Source: Aquimarina agarivorans | Lineage (GTDB): Bacteria > Bacteroidota > Bacteroidia > Flavobacteriales > Flavobacteriaceae | Reading direction: 5' to 3' | NCBI RefSeq assembly: GCF_000218485.1 | Contig: NZ_AFPB01000147.1 | Coordinates: 38,353-102,352 of the forward strand | Length of the DNA: 64,000 nucleotides | In this document: positions 37,620 to 46,750 of the stretch, piece after piece | How the letters are laid out: every line of letters starts with the position of its first letter | How positions within the stretch are numbered: position 1 is the first letter of the stretch | Notes under the pieces: model-generated | The model's database searches: none | What the model was told of the DNA's origin: nothing | What the model saw: only the letters and a program-made list of their open reading frames with translations | Program-made: the position numbers and the translations under genes

Positions 37620-38537
37620 GTTGATGTATTGTGGTGTTACTTCTGTTTTAACTTCGAATTTTCCATACAAAATAATTCTTTTTATATGATGCTTCAAAAT
37701 AAAATAGTAGCTGAGGTTACGCTTATGTTTTCTTTCTTTTCTAAACAAAAAAAATGAATTTTATTTGATCAATCTAAAAACAGAACAAATATAATAGGTT
37801 AAATCCGAAGATTATACGCTTTCTCATCATGTGTTTATTGCAAAATAATGTCTCTTCTTTATTGTAGCCATTAATCATTTTTAACGTTAAGAGAAATAAA
37901 AAAGGATATTAATGTTTAAACCTCTAAATAAGTAGCTGTCACGTTTGATTTTTTTATGACAAATAGTAGTAATTCGTTTGTAAATTGTTTATATAAGGAT
38001 CGGGTTGATTAAACGTAAAATAATAAAACTTTTTCGTATTACAATATGATCACTTCTGTTTAAAGTAGTTCGTCGAATAGACTTTGCTTTTAAACGAAAA
38101 CTACTTTAATTATTTTTCTTACGGCATCTTAAAACATAAATTTATATTAATAAAATGGCATAAGTGGCAGCGGTATTTTGATAATACAATAATTATTTAA
38201 TTGTTTTTTAATTTTTTGCTTTTTATTATCACTGTTTTGTTATGATAATGTTTTCGCTTTTTTGGAAGAATTTATTTTATATAGCAAACAATACTAAGTA
38301 TACTATCAGTTCGTTTGTCTAATAGTTTTGAAGAGTTGAATAAGAAATAACTATCAATAAGGTGTAATTCGAAAACTCAGAATAACAATATTAATATGAT
38401 TCAGCTAAAAAAATTATATCGTTTTAGTTGATAATTTGTGAAAAAAATAATGAAAATAACATCAAACCATTTAATTACATAAAACAACTAAAATAAAGGA
38501 GATTTTATGGTTTACTCCAACTCTAACTTTTACAATT
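37620..38537. other. Long intergenic region upstream of the agarase gene
   Basis: This is about 920 bases of AT-rich DNA after the terminator. No gene, RNA or repeat was recognised. It presumably contains the control region of the agarase gene. Confidence 0.55.
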
Positions 38538-41500
38538 ATGAAATGTTTAAAATTTGTGGTAGCAGCTTTATGCTTCACTTCAATTGGTGCGTTAGCACAA
38601 GATTGGGATGGTATTCCAATACCTGCGTCGGCACCTTCGGGAATGACTTGGGAACTAAATCCAGTATCGGATAGTTTTAATTACGAATCAAACAGTCGTG
38701 CTTTGCATCCAGAGTTTGAAAAACGATGGAATGAATTGTACATTAATACCTTTTCAGGGCCATCGGCTACCTCGTATCATAAAGATCATACTTGGATTAC
38801 TGGTGGTAAGTTGAATATTCATGCAGCTTGGGATGCTTCCTTACCAATCATTTACACAGGTTGTATTTCTTCAAAAGAGCCGTTGACATATCCAATGTAT
38901 ATGGAAGCTAGTGTTTTGCAAGCTGGATGTATGTTGGCCAATAATATTTGGATGATTAGTGCTGATGAAACAGAGGAATTAGATATGTTGGAATCTTATC
39001 CTAACATAAGAGAAAATCAAGAATATTTTGACAAACGTATTCATTTGAGTCATCATACTTTTATTAGAGAACCTTTTACAGATTACCAACCAAGAGACGA
39101 GGAAGGAGTTTTTGGAACTTGGTATATGGAAGACGGTAGAGATAGCTGGAGAGGTGAATATTTTACGATTGGTGTGTATTGGGTAAATCCTCACCACGCA
39201 CAATATTACATTAACGGTAAGTTAGTTAGAACAATCAAATCTAACGAACATAATTTTATTGATCCTGAAGGAAATTTGTCTGAGCACACTACTACATTTG
39301 ATGCAATTGATAAATTTGGATATACTGGTGGTACAGGTTTAAGTAAGCCTCAACATATTATCATTAATATGGAGCAACAATCATGGATTACGGAAATGAA
39401 TGTTTTTCCAACTCCAGAAGATCTTGATGATGCAAATGGTCGTAACTTGTTTATGGTGGATTGGATTAGAGTATATGATGCAGTACCAACAGGAGGAAAA
39501 GTTCCTGTAACTGGAATTGATGTTGTTGGCGATAGGGCTATAACTATCCGTCCAGGTGAAACTGTTGATTTAGGATTTGCTATTACTCCTGCAAATGCAA
39601 CTAAAAAAATTGTTACTTGGGAAATTAGTAATAAGCAAATAGCTAAAGTAAATGGATTGGGTCAGGTTACAGGTCTTTCAAATGGAACAGTGGGAGCTAC
39701 AGTAACTACTTTTGATGGAGGGTTTTCAGATGTAGTAACAGTAACAGTTGCTGGAGAGCCTATCGGACCAATTGATCAGACAATTTCAGTGGATGCCGTT
39801 AGTATTTCACCTAGTGTTTTAACTTTAGAAGCAGGTGAAACCAGTAAAGTTACAGCTGGAATCATCCCTTTTAATGCTACCGTTCAATCAGTAGTATGGT
39901 CTTCATCTAATTCAGATGTGGTTACTATAAGTAATATAGGTGATATTATTGCTGTTGCAGAAGGTACAGCTACAATTACGGCTACTACACTAGACGGAGG
40001 TAAAACAGATTCAATTACTGTTACTATTACTGCAGGTACTTCAACAGGAGGTGGTAATGGAGGAACTCCAACAGTCCAGGTTGACGGTGGTACATTAACT
40101 GGAGGACCATTTACATTTACTGTAGGCGATGGAGTAGCTGATAACGTTTCAGGAGTATCGCTTTCTGGTAACGTTGGCGCAAACTCTCAGTATGTAGTTA
40201 CTGATGATTCTGGAAATATTTTGGGATTACCACCAACACCAGAAGCTGTAAACTTTGATGATGCAGGTGAAGGAACTTGTTTTATTTACCATGTAAGTTT
40301 TGAAGGAACGCTGAATGGATTATCTGCGGGTGAAAATATTTCGGGCTTTTCAGGTGATTTTGATCTTTCCAACCGCATAAGAGTAGATAGAAACCAAGCT
40401 ACCGCTCCAAGTGGTATTAATGGAGGAACGCTATCAGGAGGACCATTTACTTTTACAGTAGGAGATGGAATAGCTGACAACGTATCAGGTGTAACGCTAA
40501 CAGGTAATACAGGTGCAAATTCTCAGTACGTAGTTACTGATGATGCAGGTAATATTTTAGGATTGCCACCAACACCTGAGGCTGTAAATTTTGATGAAGC
40601 AGGTGCAGGTACTTGTTTTATTTATCATTTAAGTTATGATGGTACTATTGGCGGATTAGCTGCAGGTAGTAATATTTCAGGGCTTTCAGGTGATTTTGAT
40701 TTATCAAACAGAGTACGTGTTGATAGAAATGCAGTTGTAATTCCAGGAACACCTTCTGGAGATGTTATAATTATTGAAGCAGAAAGCTTAACAAGTACTG
40801 ATGGAACCTATGATGATGCTAGTGCAGGAGGTTCAGGTCAAGGTGTGAACGTTATTGCAATTGGTGTAAATTTTGTAAATAGTGGTGATTATGCAGACTA
40901 TACAATTAATGTGGGTACTGCAGGGGATTACGCTATTGAATACTTAATTTCTACGCCATCAAATGATGCGCAAATTCAAATAGCTGTTCAAGGAACATCT
41001 GAAACAGTTACAGATAATGTGCCTAACAATGGTGATTGGGAAGATTATACTGCTTTAACTTCCAGTTCAGTACTTAGTTTGAGTGCAGGAGTACAAACTA
41101 TTAGAATTTCTGCTACAGGAACCAACCTTTGGCAGTGGAATTTGGATAAAGTGACTTTAACTAGACAAAACGGTGGGACAAGCACTCCTATTGTAAGTGG
41201 AGGAACATTATCAGGAGGTCCGTTTACATTTACGGTTGATGGAATTGCAGATAACGTGTCTGGTGTTACGGTTTCAGAAAATCAAGGAGCAAATGCTAAT
41301 TGGGTGGTTACCGATGAAGACTTAAACATATTAGGTTTACCACCAACACCACAAGCTGTTAATTTTGATGAAGCAGGAGTAGGAGTTTGTTTAATATGGC
41401 ACATTTCATATGAAGATGGTTTAACAGGACTTGTTGCTGGACAAAATGTTTCAGGACTGCAAGGAACTTATGAGTTGTCATCAAATTCAGTGCGAGTAAA

Positions 41501-42197
41501 TCGTATTGCGGCGCCTAGTGGTGGAAACGCAACTCTTGTTATTGAAGCTGAAGATTTTGATTCAACAGATGGAACCATTGACGATGCACAATTTGGAGGA
41601 CAAGGATTAGGCGTAAATGCAGAAGCTAATAATATCAACTATGTAAACAGTGGTGACTATGCGGAATACAGTATTGATGTTGCTGTTGCGGGTACATATA
41701 ATATTGACTATTTAATTTCTTCTCCTTCAAACAACGCTCAAATTGAACTAGAGGTTGTTGGTTCTGGAGCATCATTAACGACCAATGTGCCTAACAACGG
41801 ACAATGGGATAGTTTTGAACCTTTATCAGGGGGTACTGTTGCATTAACTGCAGGTACAAATGTGATACGAGTTACAGCTACAGGAAGTAATGTTTGGCAA
41901 TGGAACTTGGATAAAATCACATTATCAACAGGAACTTCAGGCGCTAAAGATTTGGATGATGTAGCTTCACTTGAATTAATAGTATATCCAAACCCTTCAA
42001 CTGACATCGTGTTTTTAGATGGTTTAAATAGTAATAATTCAGCTACTATCCATTTATACGATATTTCGGGTGCAGAGTTTAAAGCAGAATTAAATGCGGA
42101 TAATTCAATTAATGTTGAAAGTTTAGCACAAGGTGTTTATTTCATTACAGTAATAAATGGAGTAGCTAAGCAAACTGCTAGATTCATTAAACACTAA
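38538..42197 (+). CDS. Secreted GH16 beta-agarase with Ig-like, CBM6-like and repeated novel modules
   Basis: The protein has 1219 residues. Order: signal peptide (to GALA, about 20); GH16 domain (about 22-325) starting DWDGIPIPASAPSGMTWEL, with catalytic motif ELDMLE (Glu147, Asp149, Glu152), HLSHHTFIREPFTDYQP and MVDWIRVYDAV; two BIG2-type Ig domains (about 330-500); two copies of a roughly 103-residue module (about 517-730); CBM6-like module (about 745-875); a third copy of the module (about 888-990); a second CBM6-like module (about 995-1135); and a T9SS type A sorting domain. The GH16 part closely follows marine beta-agarases, which cut the beta-1,4 bond of agarose; a porphyranase is less likely. 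CBM6 modules would hold the enzyme on agarose. Confidence 0.9.
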   Translation: MKCLKFVVAALCFTSIGALAQDWDGIPIPASAPSGMTWELNPVSDSFNYESNSRALHPEFEKRWNELYINTFSGPSATSYHKDHTWITGGKLNIHAAWDASLPIIYTGCISSKEPLTYPMYMEASVLQAGCMLANNIWMISADETEELDMLESYPNIRENQEYFDKRIHLSHHTFIREPFTDYQPRDEEGVFGTWYMEDGRDSWRGEYFTIGVYWVNPHHAQYYINGKLVRTIKSNEHNFIDPEGNLSEHTTTFDAIDKFGYTGGTGLSKPQHIIINMEQQSWITEMNVFPTPEDLDDANGRNLFMVDWIRVYDAVPTGGKVPVTGIDVVGDRAITIRPGETVDLGFAITPANATKKIVTWEISNKQIAKVNGLGQVTGLSNGTVGATVTTFDGGFSDVVTVTVAGEPIGPIDQTISVDAVSISPSVLTLEAGETSKVTAGIIPFNATVQSVVWSSSNSDVVTISNIGDIIAVAEGTATITATTLDGGKTDSITVTITAGTSTGGGNGGTPTVQVDGGTLTGGPFTFTVGDGVADNVSGVSLSGNVGANSQYVVTDDSGNILGLPPTPEAVNFDDAGEGTCFIYHVSFEGTLNGLSAGENISGFSGDFDLSNRIRVDRNQATAPSGINGGTLSGGPFTFTVGDGIADNVSGVTLTGNTGANSQYVVTDDAGNILGLPPTPEAVNFDEAGAGTCFIYHLSYDGTIGGLAAGSNISGLSGDFDLSNRVRVDRNAVVIPGTPSGDVIIIEAESLTSTDGTYDDASAGGSGQGVNVIAIGVNFVNSGDYADYTINVGTAGDYAIEYLISTPSNDAQIQIAVQGTSETVTDNVPNNGDWEDYTALTSSSVLSLSAGVQTIRISATGTNLWQWNLDKVTLTRQNGGTSTPIVSGGTLSGGPFTFTVDGIADNVSGVTVSENQGANANWVVTDEDLNILGLPPTPQAVNFDEAGVGVCLIWHISYEDGLTGLVAGQNVSGLQGTYELSSNSVRVNRIAAPSGGNATLVIEAEDFDSTDGTIDDAQFGGQGLGVNAEANNINYVNSGDYAEYSIDVAVAGTYNIDYLISSPSNNAQIELEVVGSGASLTTNVPNNGQWDSFEPLSGGTVALTAGTNVIRVTATGSNVWQWNLDKITLSTGTSGAKDLDDVASLELIVYPNPSTDIVFLDGLNSNNSATIHLYDISGAEFKAELNADNSINVESLAQGVYFITVINGVAKQTARFIKH
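40086..41507 (+). repeat. Three copies of a 103-residue coding repeat within the agarase
   Basis: Copies lie at about 40086-40394, 40422-40730 and 41199-41507. Each starts GGTLxGGPFTFTV, contains ADNVSGV, then VVTD and ILGLPPTPxAVNFD, a single Cys, and ends SNxxRVxR. The first two are adjacent and most alike. The third is separated from them by a CBM6-like module and has diverged. I cannot assign the module to a named family. Confidence 0.85.
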
Positions 42198-42234
42198 GTT
42201 TGATAAAAGAATAGTCATCTTTTAATATAAACGG

Positions 42235-42270
42235 AATCCGAGCTTCATTTTTTGAGGCTCGGATTTTTAT
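42235..42270. terminator. Bidirectional terminator after the agarase gene
   Basis: A stem (AATCCGAGCTTC with GAGGCTCGGATT, one G-T wobble) is followed by T residues. It lies between convergent genes and overlaps the 3' end of the S41 remnant. Confidence 0.8.
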
Positions 42271-43412
42271 TTTCTACAGTATTTAGAATCCATTCAAATT
42301 CAGGATCTAATTGTTGTGCTCTGTCTTTTTGTGTTGGGGTAATTCGTATATCAGGTTTAATTCCATAACCCTCTATTTTAGATTTAAAAGGAGTTTCAAC
42401 TTGCATTAAACCAAAACTTAATTTTACATTTGAATTTTGTAGTGCCACGGTTTTATAAATTCCTGCAACTGTTCCGTTATAAGCCCCGCCTGTTTCATCT
42501 CCTACAAATATTGCGCGCTTGGTTGCATGTAAATTGCTAGCAAGTATAGACGAGGCAGAAAACGAAGTGCCATTAATTAATACATATATATCCTTTAAAG
42601 TTCAAAGCGTTGGGTTTGCTTTCTTTTTTTTGAAGCAGAAAATTTATATGTATACTTTCTATTTTTTTTTCAGCAGTTGTAAGTTTTGTTTTTGTAATTT
42701 TATCTGATAGTGGGCGCTCTTGTTTTTTGTATTTATCTTTAAGTTCACGCTTAAACGTTTTGTTGAATATGGAATCGTTTTTTTTCAATTTAAGTTGAAT
42801 GGTATCTAGTACCACTCCTTTATATTTCAAATAATATCCTGAAAAATAATGTCCAATTATCGAATTGTAAAACGTGGTATTATAGCCGTCGGAAGCAATT
42901 AATTTTTTTGTATCAGCAATTATTTTCTGAATAGGTTCATTGTTTACGGTAAGGACTTGGCTACCTATAAGGTTTTCATGTTTTTCGCTGTAGTCCGCAC
43001 TAATTAAAAAAGCATCCGACACTTGTTCAAATTCAAGCTTATTGAAATCAAATGATGTTTTTGCACGTTGTTTTTTCTGTTTTCTGGATCGTTTTATAAA
43101 AGGAGGAGTGACGCTAATATGTCCTTGCCTAACTTGTGCCACAACAGGAGCAAGTTTTTTATAAAACATATGACTTGTTAATGGCGCCTGTATACATTGT
43201 TTCAGGCTGTCAAATTTATAGTCCAGTTGATCCTTGGAAGTGTATCGGTAAAGTTTAGGATGAAGTTTTTTTAACTCATTATAAGTCTCATCTACATCGC
43301 TCTGCAAATCAGTTATACTATGTTTATTTAAAAGCTCAGCATTGTATTTTTTTGTGCTTACGCAAGAAGTGATAAGTAGTAAAATGGAAATTAAAGTAAT
43401 AGGCTTCATCAT
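42245..43412 (-). pseudogene. Disrupted S41-family (C-terminal processing) peptidase lipoprotein
   Basis: The N-terminal frame (43412 to 42573) has a lipoprotein signal (MMKPITLISILLLITSCVST) and the S41 helper region, then ends at a stop. One base of shift near 42592 opens a second frame that runs to 42245. It reads YVLINGTSFSASSILASNL, with the catalytic-Ser type SFSAS motif, then FVGDETGGAYNG. Joined, the protein would be about 390 residues, shorter than usual for these lipoproteins, and the NGGG segment that normally precedes YVLING is absent. So an internal deletion as well as the shift is likely. It is convergent with the agarase gene. Confidence 0.75.
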
Positions 43413-43649
43413 TTTGTTTCTGTAATTCCGGAAAAATAGTTGGATGTGTCATTAGTTACAAATAGAATACCAATTTATTACATAATTACTCAATTAGTCC
43501 AAAGAATAAGTAGCGTTAAGGTAGAAACATAAAAAAACTTTAATTTATCAAAGAAAAGCTACTATCAGAAATGATCAACAGTTATTTGCTAAAAACTGGC
43601 AACTATTACCTAACAATTAAATACCTTAAATTCTTTTAACAAAACTTTT

Positions 43650-43691
43650 AAACTAAAAAATTAGTTTAAACTAAAAGCTTAGTTAAATTTG
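43650..43691 (+). promoter_or_regulatory. Operator/promoter of the blaI-blaR1-like operon
   Basis: A perfect 14-base palindrome TTAGTTTAAACTAA (43661-43674) is flanked by outer half-sites AAACTAA (43650-43656) and TTAGTT (43679-43684). This gives two overlapping dyads of the kind bound by BlaI/MecI repressors. A -7 element TAAATTTG at 43684-43691 overlaps the last half-site. It is only 4 bases before the blaI-like ATG, which implies a very short leader or a leaderless mRNA. Confidence 0.65.
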
Positions 43692-43695
43692 AATA

Positions 43696-44061
43696 ATGAA
43701 AAAGCAACTTACTAAAGCAGAAGAGGATGTTATGTTATTGCTATGGCAGTTAAATAAGGCTAGCGTAGCTGAATTAATAGCGGAAATGACAGCTCCTAAA
43801 CCAGCCTACAATACGGTTTCTACTATTATCAGAATTCTTGAAACAAAGGGTTTTGTTGATCATGAAAAAAAAGGAAAGGGATATATCTATTATCCAATTA
43901 TAAATAAAAAGGACTATAGCAAGCAGTCCATTAACAAATTAATGGAAGGCTATTTTGGCGGGTCATTTAAAAGTATGGTGTCATTTTTTGTCAAGGAAAA
44001 CAATGTAAGTGTCGCTGAACTCGATGAGATCTTGAAGGAAATAAATTCTGAAAAAGAATAA
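43696..44061 (+). CDS. BlaI/MecI/CopY-family transcriptional repressor
   Basis: This 121-residue winged-helix protein begins MKKQLTKAEEDVMLLLWQLN and contains KPAYNTVSTIIRILETKGFVDHEKKGKGYIY, read here as recognition helix plus wing. The C-terminal helices mediate dimerisation. In BlaI-type systems the repressor is cleaved after the membrane metalloprotease senses a signal. The BlaR1-like gene starts one base after its stop, so the two are a coupled pair. The dyad operator directly upstream points to autoregulation. No beta-lactamase gene is present, so the regulated function is unknown. Confidence 0.92.
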   Translation: MKKQLTKAEEDVMLLLWQLNKASVAELIAEMTAPKPAYNTVSTIIRILETKGFVDHEKKGKGYIYYPIINKKDYSKQSINKLMEGYFGGSFKSMVSFFVKENNVSVAELDEILKEINSEKE

Positions 44062-44062
44062 A

Positions 44063-45388
44063 ATGAATCATTACATAATACAGGTACTCATTTTACAAGC
44101 GCTATTTTTTTTGTTATATGAGCTTGTACTTAAAAAAGAAACCTTTTTCAAACTCAATCGTGCTTATCTTTTAGTAGCACAACTTGTAGTTATTGGGCTT
44201 CCATTTATTAATATTAATGTATTAAGCGGTCAGCTTCCAAAGCAACTTAAAACTACTTATGTGCAAGTATCTTATAACCTTAACAGGATCAATAATTTTA
44301 ATGCGTTAGAGAAAGCGAGTACTTATGATTTTAACTGGATGTGGGTTATTTATTTTGGAATGGTGGTTTCGTTTGCATTGTTTGGTGTAAAATTTTACCA
44401 CCTCATTAATCTCATGCGGTCAGGAAATTTAATTAATAAAAACAAGTACAAACTTATACTGTTGAGTAGTAAAAATAACGCTTTTTCGTTTTTGAATTTT
44501 ATTTGCATAGGAAATAATATAGATAAAGAACAGCAGCAACAAATTATTGCTCATGAATTAGTCCATGTACAACAAAAACACACTTTAGATTTATTATTTT
44601 TTGAGCTGGTTCGAATTTTATTTTGGTACAATCCCTTTGTGTACCTATTTCAAAAACGAATTACTGAAATACATGAATTTTTGGTAGATGATACTTTAAC
44701 GCGTCAAAAGGATAAAAAACAATATGCAAGATCTATCATAAATGAAATTTTTAACACCCAAACATTTTCTCTAACAAACAGCTACTCAAAAAAATCATTA
44801 ATAGCCAAACGTATGAAGATGATTTTTAAAGAAAAATCTAAAAAAAGTGGCTACTATAAGTATTTAACAATTTCGCCAGTTATTCTAATAGCCGTAGTAT
44901 ATGTTGCCTGTTCTAAAAACGACAATAATTTTCAAAATATTAAGCCAGTACCAGCATTATTGACAGCTATACACTTTGAAACTGGTCCTATGGATAAATG
45001 CTTGGAATTCGTTCCTCAATTTAGCGTTGATGTTGATAACTTTCTTAAAATAATCAATACAAGATCAACAACTGATGCAGTTGTAAAACTTGTAGCACTG
45101 GATAATTCAAATAAAAAAGAGCAAATATGTCGAATTGTTTTCATTAAAGCCAATGAAATTTATGTGATGAAAAATATTCCACCGGCAAAATACTTCCTTA
45201 AAATCACTTATGGAAATGAATGGATGGTACCAAAATCAGGTAATGATTGCATGGGTTACTTTGCAAAAAATGAGCAGTTTGAATTAGGAGAAGATACTCT
45301 AGATTTTAATATTGTGAAAACAGCAAGTGGGATTGATGTGCCGTCTTATGAACTATCGCTTTCCGTTGATGATGAACAAACTAATTAG
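44063..45388 (+). CDS. BlaR1-like M56 membrane metalloprotease with unusual C-terminal domain
   Basis: The 441-residue protein has N-terminal transmembrane helices (first at about 5-22, next near 32-48 and 95-115) and the zinc motif HELVHVQQKH at about 164-173, followed by LVRILFWYNPFVYLFQKR. HEFLVDD supplies the third zinc-site residue. A last transmembrane segment lies at about 272-292 (ISPVILIAVVYVACS). The periplasmic tail (about 295-441) has no penicillin-binding sensor. It carries a Cys-containing beta domain (ICRIVFIKANEIYVM, YGNEWMVPKSGNDCMGYF) that resembles part of the product of 46090-46703. It would sense a signal and trigger cleavage of the neighbouring repressor. Confidence 0.85.
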   Translation: MNHYIIQVLILQALFFLLYELVLKKETFFKLNRAYLLVAQLVVIGLPFININVLSGQLPKQLKTTYVQVSYNLNRINNFNALEKASTYDFNWMWVIYFGMVVSFALFGVKFYHLINLMRSGNLINKNKYKLILLSSKNNAFSFLNFICIGNNIDKEQQQQIIAHELVHVQQKHTLDLLFFELVRILFWYNPFVYLFQKRITEIHEFLVDDTLTRQKDKKQYARSIINEIFNTQTFSLTNSYSKKSLIAKRMKMIFKEKSKKSGYYKYLTISPVILIAVVYVACSKNDNNFQNIKPVPALLTAIHFETGPMDKCLEFVPQFSVDVDNFLKIINTRSTTDAVVKLVALDNSNKKEQICRIVFIKANEIYVMKNIPPAKYFLKITYGNEWMVPKSGNDCMGYFAKNEQFELGEDTLDFNIVKTASGIDVPSYELSLSVDDEQTN

Positions 45389-45397
45389 TTATTTTAG

Positions 45398-46084
45398 ATG
45401 AACAATAAATTGTTATTCTTGTTAATATCCGTAATTATCTTTACTACTGCAAAATCTCAAGGGATACATTTGGACGCATATACTCCGATTAAAAATATTG
45501 AGGGAAACTATATTAACCTTGTAGTATTTGACAGCTTAATGGATTCAGGTAAACATACTATGCGGACAGTTGTCAATAAGGATAAAACTTTGAAAAACAT
45601 TCATCTACAGCAAAAAACAGCCGCAGATAGTACTTTTGAAAAAATGGTAAACCCCGGTTTAGAAAAAAAAGATAATACAGCACCAGATTTTAATGTAAAG
45701 TCAATTACTGGGACTGAATATGTATTAAAAGAATTAGCTGAAAAAATAATCGTTTTACACTTTTGGAATACTCAATTTAAACAGTCCATTTCCAGTACCA
45801 CAATAATGAATCAAATATTTGATAGCTATAAAAATAACCATTAGATTAAAATATTATCGGTTGATTTCGGATCAAAAAAGTCACTGCTAAAATTAATAGA
45901 AAATCAATCATTTAAATTTGATGTCATAAGTCAAGGCGGAATTCATTTTAAAAAATATGCCGTTTCATTTCCAAAATTTATTGTAATTAATGCTAAAGGA
46001 AAAATAAGTTACGAAACTAAAAATGCAGCTACTGCTTTTAATGAAATAACTACCCATATTGAAACTGAACTTAATAATCGTTAA
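45398..46084 (+). pseudogene. TlpA/thioredoxin-like exported protein interrupted by an in-frame TAG
   Basis: The frame from 45398 has a signal peptide (MNNKLLFLLISVIIFTTAKS) and a thioredoxin-fold start typical of TlpA/AhpC-TSA proteins (APDFNVKSITGTEYVLKEL, IIVLHFWNTQFKQS). An amber codon at 45842-45844 stops it after 148 residues. The same frame continues without any shift to 46084 with the rest of the fold: ILSVDFGSKKSLLKLI, FDVISQGGIHFKKYAVSFPK and FIVINAKGKISY. The intact protein would be 227 residues. The CxxC that should follow FW is replaced by NTQFKQS, so it lacked redox cysteines before the nonsense change. It is 9 bases after the BlaR1-like gene. Confidence 0.75.
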
Positions 46085-46089
46085 CTGAT

Positions 46090-46703
46090 ATGAATTCGCA
46101 TTTATCATCAATTTTGATTCTTATATGTTTTTTGACTTGTTCATTAAAGGCTCAAAATAGAAACTTTTATGAGGATCATCCCATAACGGTTTCGGAATTT
46201 TATACCAAAGCAGCTATCGATACTTCGTACATTGCGAAAATTAATCGAAAGTATGCAGAGACTTGGATGTTTATTGATTACCAAACGGGGGATGAGGCCT
46301 ATTGTGCAAATAGATATTTCTATGTTTTAAAAAATAAAATAGTTTTACATTGATTAATAAGGATAAAACCAAAACCAATATATGGGTCACTTTTTTACGC
46401 ATTATTGGCAAAAGCCGTCACAGCGTTGAAAGAAAATGTTTTGTCAAATACAATGAATCATTCACAGTTAAAAATTTAAAAGAAGGTGCTTATAATATCC
46501 AAGTAGTACATGGAACTAAATGGAGGCAGCCTTTAAATAACATTAGCTGTAGCGGAAGGTTTTCAGAAAATGAATCTGTAACCTCATGGGCTTGTTCAAA
46601 AATTTATAATATTGAAAAATATAGCCAGCACACGTACACCAGTTTAAATGAACCTTCGTCAACATATTACGATGAAAAGCAACAAGTAATGCGCTGTAAA
46701 TAA
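46090..46703 (+). pseudogene. Exported protein related to the BlaR1 tail, frameshifted
   Basis: Frame one (46090-46353) has a signal peptide (MNSHLSSILILICFLTCSLKAQ). It stops just where frame two (open from 46338, to 46703) takes over; adding one A near 46346 joins them as VLTLINKDK. The second part (FVKYNESFTVKNLKEGAYNI, HGTKWRQPLNNISCSGRFSE) aligns by eye with the BlaR1-like tail (FIKANEIYVMKNIPPAKYFL, YGNEWMVPKSGNDCMGYFAK). So this is a paralogous copy of that sensor-like domain as a periplasmic protein. It ends the four-gene operon. Joined length is about 204 residues. Confidence 0.7.
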
Positions 46704-46750
46704 TACGGTTATATTAGTTCGGGTTTAAATTACTCAAATAAAATCGGGAA

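Noticed and set aside
29271..42197. Complete polysaccharide utilisation locus around the agarase and GH5 genes
   Set aside because: No SusC/SusD pair, sulfatase, transporter or hybrid regulator is present between or beside these genes, so only separate secreted enzymes can be supported.
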